From Diplolepis rosae (Eukaryota > Arthropoda > Insecta > Hymenoptera > Diplolepididae): a stretch of DNA of 64,000 bases. Every line of letters starts with the position of its first letter. The first letter of the stretch is position 1. Below the pieces are notes generated by a model that saw only the letters and a list, made by a program, of their open reading frames with translations, ran no database searches and was not told the origin of the DNA. Below are positions 56,014 through 64,000 of this stretch, piece after piece. The position numbers and the translations under genes were made by a program. The stretch covers positions 6,138,001 to 6,202,000 of the forward strand of contig JAPYXD010000403.1 of assembly GCA_030998225.1 (NCBI GenBank), read 5' to 3'.

Positions 56014-56521
56014 TTTTTGAATTAATTAAGTAAACATAAACTTTTAGTATACTAGTTTCGGTACGGAATAATTTGAATTTTTAAATAAAGAGTGTTAGAA
56101 GTGAATGCCTGAAATTTTAAGACCATCGTGGGAACATCAGCGAATTATAGTGACTTTCGATCAAGGGTTAGAATATAAGTAAATTTTAATTTAGAAAGCG
56201 TCCATATCTTTACTGAATATATATATATATATATATATGTGTATGTATACGTGTTTCTTTATAATCATTCAAATTTTTAAAAGACATTTTTTATTACTAC
56301 TAAATAATTAGTTTTATTCTTATTTCATTCAATTACAAATTTTAATAAACTAAAACATAGAGTTTACTTAATAAAAGTGAAAAGTAGAATATACAATAAA
56401 AATAAAATAAGAAACAAGGATATATATATATATATATGTATATATGTATATGTGTGTATAATAATCGAATTTGGATAAAATTTGTTATTTGTTGCGAGTG
56501 AGAAAAAGAAAAGGGGGTAAA

Positions 56522-58065
56522 ATGTCAAAGTCAGCGACATCAGGTTCATCGTTCGAACAAATAATTTTAGAAAACGATCATGATTATGCGTCACCACCTG
56601 ATGGTTTCGCATCGTGTTCTAAAATTTTAAATACAGAAATAAGTAAAAATGCGTATGAAAATTTTACAAAACAAAGTGACCAAACTAATTCCAAAGATGA
56701 TGATACATTAGTAACCGAAACAAATAAATTACTTTTGGAATTGAAAAAACAGATGGCTGATCTGCGTCATAACCAGGGTTCATCCGCAGCTGAGTGGGTG
56801 GATAATAACAAAAATATGCGAGAAATTGAACAAAATTCTGATATAAATATTTCTCCCCTCCCAGAAGTTAACAACATAACTATAATTCTATGTAGTTATT
56901 TTAAAGCTTTAAGAGCTTTTATTGATATAATTCCGATTTTTAATGGCAGAAATATTTCCATTCAAACCTTCGCACGAGAATGCAGAATAACAATTGAAAG
57001 TATCGATGAGGGATTTTATTCACTGTTTCTTAGATTATTACGTTCAAAAATTGTAGGGGAAGCAGATATATATATATTAAAAATAGGCATTTTAATTCTC
57101 TCGATGAATTATTGTCAATTTTAGATAAAGCTTTCGGCACTCCAAAAACTCTTTTTCAAGTGGAGTCTGAAATAGCTCATGTGAAACAAAATAAGGGTGA
57201 AGATATTTTATCATATGGTGCTAGAGTTACAGAATTATTTTACAAAATGACGGAAATAATTGAACAGCAATCTTCACCTGAGCTAGCGACAGAAAAAATT
57301 AAAGAGTATAACCTTGACGTAGCCACTTGTTTTCGTTTAGGTTTGCAAGGCGAATTAGAAGCCAGAGTCAGACAAAAGAATCCTACTTCATTACAAGATG
57401 CGATAAATGCTGCAATTGATGCAGAACGCGATTTAAACCGCAGGAAAAGATTATATGGAAACTTGTCGGAACCAAGTACATCCATCGCGGAAAACGTAGT
57501 ATTTTCAGGGGTAGATTCCGCAAGTAGAGAACCTCATAACAAATATCATAAGTCGAATCATAGATCAATAAATCATATCCGAGAAGAGCATTCGTCACAA
57601 TCGTCAGATAAAGATACTATTTGTTACAGTTGCGGTAAGGGAGGTCATACGTCTCGCAGTTGCGGAAATAAATCAAACGATAAAATTAATAATTTCGTTT
57701 GCTACACATGCGGGGAAGATGGACATATTTCCAGAAATCGCGCTCATAGAAATATAAATTTCATGGGTAAAATTAGAAACACATTGGAATGCTCATATTG
57801 TAATAAAAAGGGGCATAATCTTGAAAAATGTTTTAAACATAAAATTGACGAAGCAGAAAGAAGGGTTAAGAAAGCAGAGGGAACATTAGAACAAATGAAA
57901 AGGGCTGCATCTGTTTCTTCTGTCTCTTCTGTATCAGGGCATTTAAACTCCGGACTTGTTCGTCGTCAAGGCGCAACGATGAGCAACAACAATGCGACAG
58001 AGCGCCAATTAAACGAGTTGCACTTGCAGTCAGGAAAGGGGGGATCTCACAGAATCCAACAATAG
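56522..58065 (+). pseudogene. gag: Second Gypsy element, Gag (frameshifted)
   Basis: Likely starts at MSKSATSGSSFEQ. The frame is lost at 57066-57078, where an (AT)n run is one AT unit out of phase, and resumes with SILDKAFGTPKTLFQVESE. Capsid features resemble the first Gypsy Gag. Three CCHC knuckles follow: CYSCGKGGHTSRSC, CYTCGEDGHISRNR (final Cys replaced by Arg) and CSYCNKKGHNLEKC. The stop is TAG at 58063-58065. Decay indicates an older insertion than the first element. Confidence 0.85.
58035..58044 (+). promoter_or_regulatory. Putative -1 frameshift site of the second Gypsy element
   Basis: AAAGGGGGGA holds overlapping heptamers A AAG GGG and G GGG GGA in the gag frame, 18 nt before the gag TAG. 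A -1 shift enters the protease frame (GISQNPTIEV, then LLIDTGCELNLL). The position parallels the site in the first element. Confidence 0.6.
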
Positions 58066-60015
58066 AAGTACTCAATGAAAAATTTCATAAGGGTAAAGCT
58101 AAATTATTGATTGATACGGGTTGCGAATTAAACCTCCTAAAAGAATCGTGTATTCAGGAGAAAATTCGTCGTGACGAAACATGTATATATTACCTAACTG
58201 GAATTGGAAAAGGAATGCAAAAACTCACGGATTTGTAATATTAAAAATTTTTGATGCCGAAGTCGAATTTCATTTAGTTCATGATAAATTTTCTGTTTCA
58301 TCTTGTGGAATACTTGGTATGAATTTTTTGAGAACGAATTTTGCAACCATGTCATTTTCTGATGAAAGAATTACTTTAAAATTGAAGCCTATAAATTGTA
58401 ATCAACCAAAAATAATTTATTTACCTGCACGAACGCGAAAATTAGTTTCCTTGCAAATCGAAAACCAAGATTTAAAAGAAGGTTATTTGGAGAGAATCAA
58501 TACGGGCGAAGGGGTTTTTATTGGTGAAAATCTTGTGAAAAATAATGACGGAATGGTTCAAGTTTATGCTATTAACTCCACTTTACATGATATAGAACTA
58601 ATAATCCCTCCAATAAAACTTTTTGAATACGAAACTACTATTCATAATATACAGACATTAAGTATAGAAGAAAGTTTACAAGATGAAAAATTTGAAGAAC
58701 ATCCAGACAGACTAACTAGAATAATGAATTTGCTCAATTTTCAAGACCTAAATGACGAAGAAATAAATAGTTTACTTGGTCCCTTCTCTGAGTTTTCTTA
58801 TCGTTTCTTTTTAGATGGTGATAAATTAGGATCTACTAACGTTATAATGCATAAAATTCACACGACTGACGAAACTCCTACCTTTCAAAGACAGTACCGC
58901 CCAGCTGAAATTCACAACGAAGAAATATTGAAACAGACTGATAAATTGCTAGAATCTAATTTTATTGAAGACTCAGATTCACCGTTTAATTCGCCTGTAT
59001 GGATTGTTCCTAAAAAGCCTGACGAAAAGGGAAATAAACTTTGGCGTATGGTTATAGATTATCGACAACTTAACGAGAAAACAATCAGCGATGCATACCC
59101 ACTTCCGAATATAACTCATATTTTAGATCAGTTAGGGGGTGCTCAATATTTTTCAACTCTTGATCTCGCTTCTGGTTTTCATCAGGTTAAAATGCACCCG
59201 GAATCCAAAGCGAAAACTGCATTCTCTACACCCTTTGGACATTATCATTTCAATCGAATGCCATTTGGTCTTAAAAATGCGCCTGCTACTTTTCAAAGAC
59301 TCATGGATAAAGTTTTATCTGGCCTTCAGGGGGTAGAAATTTTCGTTTATATGGATGATATCGTTATTTACGCTCATTCACTAGAAGAACATACACGAAA
59401 ATTAAAGAACCTTTTACAGAGATTAGAAAGAGCAAATTTGACCCTTCAACCCGAAAAATGTAAATTTTTGAAGAAAGAAGTAGCTTATTTAGGGCACGTT
59501 ATCTCTCGTGAAGGAGTTAAACCCGATCCTAAAAAGGTTGAAGCGGTACGTAAATTTCCTCGTCCTAGAAATTCTAAAAATGTTAAACAATTCTTAGGTC
59601 TTGCAGGATACTATCGACGATTTATCCCTAAATTTTCTATTATAGCAAAACCTTTATCTCACTTATTGAAAAAGGGAGTAAGATTTGCATGGATATCTGG
59701 ACAACAGGAAGCTTTCGATAAGTTGAAGAACATTATGTGTTCATTTCCACTTTTACAATATCCAGATTTTAAAAGACCTTTTACAGTTTCTACTGACGCA
59801 TCAAATTACGGTATAGGGGGTGTACTCAGTCAAAAACCATTAAACTTGAAAGGAGATCTTCCTATTGCATACGCTTCCAGAACTTTGACTGACACTGAAA
59901 TTAATTACTCAACAATAGAAAAAGAATTACTTGCTATTTTGTTTTGTGTAGAAACTTTTCGACCTTATCTTTACGGTAGACGTTTTAAACTTGAGACTGA
60001 TCACAGACCGCTAGA
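58036..60015 (+). pseudogene. pol: Second Gypsy element, Pol: protease, RT and part of RNase H, truncated
   Basis: Protease has the active site LLIDTGCELNLL (Cys after DTG) and CGILGMNFL. A one-base shift in the A-run near 58221 separates its two halves. From there the frame is open through RT: VIDYRQLNEKT, LDLASGFHQVKM, MPFGLKNAPATFQRLMD and the YMDD box near 59350. RNase H starts with STDASNYGIGGVLSQ and IEKELLAILF. It ends abruptly at TDHRPL (60012), where unrelated tandem repeats begin. Integrase and any macro-domain region are absent, so it cannot tell whether the macro domain is ancestral. Confidence 0.9.
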
Positions 60016-61030
60016 GCTACGTAAAGTTGACAGAACCAAAACATCGAATCATGATGTCTCTTATATCATAATTAAGGGCTCATTTAGGGCTAATTTAATG
60101 CCCCATTGCCGAATTTTCGGCTCTTCATTTTTTTTAAAATATGCATGGTTCTGCCAGCTTTACTTCAAGCCAGCAGCACCACTCCAGAAATAAGTTTAAA
60201 AATGTATATATCAAATTCCCCCTGTCGCAGGAATTTTCGGCTCATTTCCGGCTCCAGGTATCCCATTGAACCATTGTCCTACCTTCACAAATAAAAAAGG
60301 GCCACAAAGGACGAAGGGACAAAATATTAAATTTTGCTTTTTCATCATTAAATCAATACAGGCCAATTTAGGGCTCACTTCCTATCCAAATATAAATTTT
60401 AGTACTTTGCCCTTTTTATAAAATATGCAGAGGTGCTGCCAACTTTACATCAAGTTGGCAGCGCCACCCACGTACACACCGAAAAATTGCTTTTTCCAAA
60501 ATCTACTCCTGCAGGAATTTTCGGCTCATTTTCGGCTCAAGATAACCCTTTGAACCATTGTCCTACCTTCAAAATTAAAAAAGGGCAGCTAAGGGCAGAT
60601 GGCCATAACATTAATTTTTTATTTTTCTTCTTCACATCACTCTAACTAGTAGCATTTCTTGTTCATATTCTGGCTAAATATAAATTTTTACCAGAGCCCT
60701 TTTTAAAAAACACGCAGGAGGTTGTCTAACTCTGAATAATATCAGCAGGACCATCCAGAAACATTTCTCGAAAATTGCTTTTTCCAAAATCTACTCCTGC
60801 AGGAATTTTCGGCTCATTTTCGGCTCAAGATAACCCTTTGAACCATTGTCCTACCTTCAAAATTAAAAAAGGGCAGCTAAGGGCAGAGGGCCATAACATT
60901 AATTTTCTATTTTTCTTCTTCACATCAATCTAAGTAGTTGCATTTCTTGTTCATATTCTGGCTAAATATAAATTTCTACCAGAGCCCTTTTTAAAAAACA
61001 CGCAGGAGGTTGTCTAACTCTAAATATAAT
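60016..61030. repeat. ~290-bp tandem repeat array with GGCTCATTTTCGGCTC core
   Basis: Three to four direct units share GAATTTTCGGCTCATTTTCG, 'cattgtcctacctt' and 'agagcccttttt' blocks; the GGCTC core recurs near 60237, 60520 and 60809. One unit (60430-60470) folds as GGTGCTGCCAACTT / AAGTTGGCAGCGCC around TACATC. The last two units are almost identical over about 250 bp, so the array has expanded recently. A related but diverged motif is in the element at 62743. Confidence 0.75.
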
Positions 61031-61704
61031 ATAATATAAATAATTATATATATATATATATATAAATATATAACTCTAACATATGTATAGAAAGATTTCC
61101 ATAAGGTTGCAATTCGAGATATTTCATTCAGTGCTATTTCATGGATATAAATCAATAAAATTTTTATATCACCAAATTTTTTAAAAATACACAGGAGAGG
61201 GCCTGTTATCACTGACAAAACTGAAAGAAATTATTGAATATTTTCTTTTACTATTCAACCAAAAGCTGTCTTATAGTGTATTTTAAATTATTTTCTTCAA
61301 TTTTTATGAATATATCAAACTAAATTTTATTTTATACTGCTATATCATACTGGTTCTTGACTTTTTTTCGGATCATAAATTGAATTATGTTTAATATATG
61401 TGAAAAATGAATATTGAAATATTAAGTACGGAATAGGCGAAGTTTTTGCATGCGAAGTCTTTTTCGTGAGATTGTTATATCCATGGAACGATGAGGATGT
61501 AAAGTATTTGTTTCTGGTCTTCTGTAAGTACAATTTTCTTTGCGAAAGAGGATTGTTTAAACAAAACCTCAGTAAAAGAATTAGTTATTTTTCCTATGTA
61601 CATTTTAAACTTACAATGAGTTGTAGGTGTAATATACATAATTCATTATTTCTTTACGACTAAAATCACCCACACAACGAAAAAGAACATATGCTTAGAA
61701 AACT
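61031..61704. other. No recognised feature, AT microsatellite
   Basis: Contains a short (TA)n run at 61043-61066. Nothing with coding similarity. Confidence 0.4.
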
Positions 61705-61997
61705 GAATTTGTTGAAATTGAGTTTAAACCAAGAAGAAATTCGAGCTTCTAATGTATCTATCTTCCAATATAGGAATTCTGGAAACCGACATAATTCAGT
61801 TGGTTTTAAAATTATATCTAACTGAAATAATAATTGAATTTCCAACATTCGATTCAATAGAAAATTTGAGAATTATTTCAATTGGATATAATTACAAAAC
61901 CAACTGAATTATTTGCGTTTCGAGAAATTCTACATTCGATGAGAGGTTAGAAGCTGTAATTTCTTCTTGATTTAAATTCAATTCAACAAAGTCAATG
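61705..61997. mobile_element. Foldback MITE, ~290 bp
   Basis: Arms of about 125 bp (61705-61830 and 61870-61997) are imperfect complements, for example TTTAAACCAAGAAGAAATT with AATTTCTTCTTGATTTAAA, and ATTCAGTTGGTTTTAAAATT with its counterpart. No coding sequence. Confidence 0.65.
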
Positions 61998-62283
61998 TTC
62001 TAAGCGTGGCCAAGAAAGTACCAATTTGCATTGAAAATTTAATCTGACAAACTGCACAACTCTAATGTACACCAAATATTGTTAGATTTTTGTTTTTTAT
62101 AAATTTGGAGAAAATAATGTTTTGGTCCCAACCGTTGAAAATAATATGGTTTTTTCAACTATCTGATTTTCTTATTTAAAACACAACTATATTCATAAAT
62201 GAAATACAGAGACGAATAATTTCGTATTTGTGATTTCAAATAATTTCTATAATTCTTCAATAAATTATATAGTTACAGAAATT

Positions 62284-62742
62284 TACACTACCGGTCAAAA
62301 TTGTGGGACCACCTACAAAAATTGTATTAAAAACATGCTCGTCTTTGAAAGCAGCTATCTCCGTGAAAAATCAAGTTAGAAATATTTTCAAAAATGCGTT
62401 TGAAAGATTATAAAATTTTGCCTCGAATAAGCTCTATTTGAAGTATTTTCATTGAATAGAAGCCGAGATAGCGTGTGAGAAAGGCCGACGTAATTTCCGA
62501 TTTTGACAAATTTTCACTTTTAAACTTCAGCTGCCTGCATACTTTAAGGAAGTGATAGGAAAAATTTGAAACTTTGCTAAAATAACGCCTAAAGCCTGAG
62601 CTATAAATTAAGCCCAAAAACATTTGAAAAATTTCATTAGTTTCGGAGATATGACTTTATTTGTTGAGCGATGCTCGAAAGATTTTTAAAGCAGCGTTTC
62701 AGCCGGTTTTTGAGAATATTTCTAACTTGATTTTTCACAGGT
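62284..62742. repeat. Tc1-like terminal sequence and foldback arm
   Basis: CACTACCGGTCAAAATTGTGGGACC at 62287 (given here as CACTACCGGTCAAAATTG plus TGGGACC) resembles Tc1-family termini. The block 62350-62400 (ATCTCCGTGAAAAATCAAG) has its inverted partner split across 62705-62742 and 63257-63280, showing that the next MITE inserted into this element. No transposase frame was found. Confidence 0.5.
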
Positions 62743-63256
62743 CCGTTAAGGTGGCACCTCCACATCGGAAATTCACTGTCTATTATGGCTTAGAATTTTG
62801 GGCTTTTTTTGGGCAGCGATAAAAATTGTTGGGCTATTTTACTTTTTACAGAAAATCAAATTTCCTGTGGAGGTGCTAGCTTACATAAAGCTAGCACCAC
62901 CACTATACAAAAATTTGAATAAATTAAAAATAAACTGCACCAGAATTTTGGGCTTTTTTTGGGCTCTTCGAAAATACCCATATCGATTTTTGGCCACCAA
63001 CCCTTAACACCGAAATGCACCCCTACATGGCCATGTAGAGACGACTTTGACTAAAATTCATCTTTTTGCAAATTTTATGGTCTACGAAGACTCTATGATT
63101 TTTGGGCCCTTCAAATATGTCCATATCGATTTTTGGGCTCCAACATGTAGGGGTGCATTTCGGTGTTAAGGGTTGGAGCCCAAAAATCGATATGGGTATT
63201 TTCGAAGAGCCCAAAAATCATAGAATTTTCGATGTGGAGGTGCCACCTTAACGGAT
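62743..63256. mobile_element. MITE with ~33-bp terminal inverted repeats, related to the GGCTC repeat family
   Basis: Starts GTCCGTTAAGGTGGCACCTC and ends with the complement, ACCTTAACGGATC. Contains two AGAATTTTGGGCTTTTTTTG blocks and long inner inverted repeats (62985-63030 with 63143-63180). A perfect hairpin GGTGCTAGCTT/AAGCTAGCACC lies at 62873-62899. It splits an older foldback arm. Confidence 0.72.
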
Positions 63257-63289
63257 CTATTTTTCACGGAGATAGTCACTTTATTTAAG

Positions 63290-63760
63290 CAAACGATTTT
63301 GCATTTTAACGCTTTTTCTGTATCTCACATATTTTGAATTGATCACATTGATTTTGATTTGATTTTTTTTTTTTTTTGGTAAACAATTTTTAATCATAAC
63401 TTTTTTTTCGAATCTCGTATAATTTAGCTGGGAAATGAAATTTTAATAGTGATTTTTTTCAAGTTTTTACACACCGTAACTTTTCTAATTTTTTTTAATC
63501 CAAAAATGTTATTAGTATAATTAGTAAAGATTTATGAGCACTATCAAAAACCATTATTTGAATTTGAGATTGTTTCGAAAAGTTTCTGTCGAAAACAAAA
63601 AATCCTCTTATTTTCATAATTTTGGTCGGATGTGGCTGATTAACGAACTTTTCCTTATTTTTTTGGCTCTGATAGAGTATAAACAAAGCTCAATTCAATC
63701 TAATAATTCTATCGTGTGTTATGCCGAACACGATATATACTTACAGTTCTGAACGTTCAT
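63290..63760 (+). repeat. GC-palindrome interspersed repeat, copy C (partial)
   Basis: Matches copy B at about 49540-50360 in the same orientation, with the diagnostic blocks GATGTGGCTGATTAACGAAC and TCTATCG(T)GTGTTATGCCG. The GC-palindrome end and the GACA tract are missing. A T-run of about 18 lies at 63362. Confidence 0.75.
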
Positions 63761-63789
63761 TGGACGATGACAACAAATTTTTTTTCAAT

Positions 63790-64000
63790 AAAAAATTAAA
63801 TATTACACGGAGAAAAATGGATGTTCAACTATGGGATAGACATCTAATATGTTTAATTGTATTATCTAGATGTTTAACTGTAATATCCAAGATATTAATC
63901 TCTGCATATTTTAACATCTTAGATATTACTCCTGAATATCTAGATATTACAACTAAACATATAAGATGGCTGTCCCATAGTTAAACATCTAGATGTTAAT
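63790..64000. repeat. Foldback end with ACATCTAGATGT palindrome array, runs off right edge
   Basis: Between an inverted pair (TTCAACTATGGGATAGACATC near 63823 and ATGGCTGTCCCATAGTTAAAC near 63964, partly mismatched) the phrases AACATCTAGAT and TAGATATTAC recur about eight times in both orientations. It begins near CACGGAGAAAAATGG, a common insect MITE end. Confidence 0.6.

Noticed and set aside
56522..60015. Macro domain in the second Gypsy element
   Set aside because: The element ends within RNase H, before the region where the domain would lie, so nothing can be said.

Overview
This window is nuclear DNA of an animal, almost certainly an insect. It is AT-rich, has spliced host genes with GT-AG introns, and is filled with nested transposable elements typical of insects: mariner, Tigger/pogo, P-like, piggyBac-like TTAA MITEs, Ty3/Gypsy and Copia. 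I could not fix the order from sequence alone.

Host genes. Two conserved single-copy genes are recognisable, head to head about 6.8 kb apart. CTNNBL1 (beta-catenin-like 1, a spliceosome-associated armadillo protein) is on the minus strand, with its first six coding exons present and its 3' end beyond the left edge. RNASEH1 is on the plus strand, with six exons that all join in frame to give 272 residues and a complete catalytic set. Its 4.8 kb fourth intron holds a foldback element inserted in a Tigger element, plus further inverted-repeat elements. No other convincing host gene was found.

Mobile DNA by region. 3.2-7.8 kb: a MITE, two perfect X-box palindromes, and a GC-palindrome repeat split by a 1.8 kb solo LTR; the LTR carries six tandem hairpins with an invariant loop and covarying stems. 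18.3-27.6 kb: a young Ty3/Gypsy element on the minus strand with gag, a -1 frameshift site, protease, RT, RNase H, a macro domain, integrase, PPT and a tRNA-Leu PBS. Its 5' LTR is truncated and fused to an 880-bp inverted duplication of a mariner. 27.6-34.1 kb: that mariner is also invaded by a palindromic TTAA MITE and by a 3.2 kb P-like element with an 8-bp target duplication. 36.5-44.3 kb: a second solo LTR, a MITE, a deleted IS630/Tc1-type element, a Copia scrap and a full-length dead mariner. 46.4-52.2 kb: a DNA transposon with ~580-bp inverted termini and a decayed DDD-type transposase (probably Sola-like), containing two further insertions. 54.9-60.0 kb: a second, decayed Gypsy element on the plus strand, cut off within RNase H. 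60.0-64.0 kb: tandem and foldback repeats.

Most interesting points. (1) The younger Gypsy polyprotein contains a TARG1-type macro domain between RNase H and integrase; the Lys/Asp pair known to be catalytic in human TARG1 is conserved at identical spacing. (2) The hairpin array in the 5.6-7.5 kb LTR has compensatory stem changes, which implies selection on RNA or single-stranded DNA structure. (3) Both Gypsy elements show tandem slippery heptamers at the gag-protease junction. All calls come from reading the sequence by eye; no alignment, folding or database search was run.
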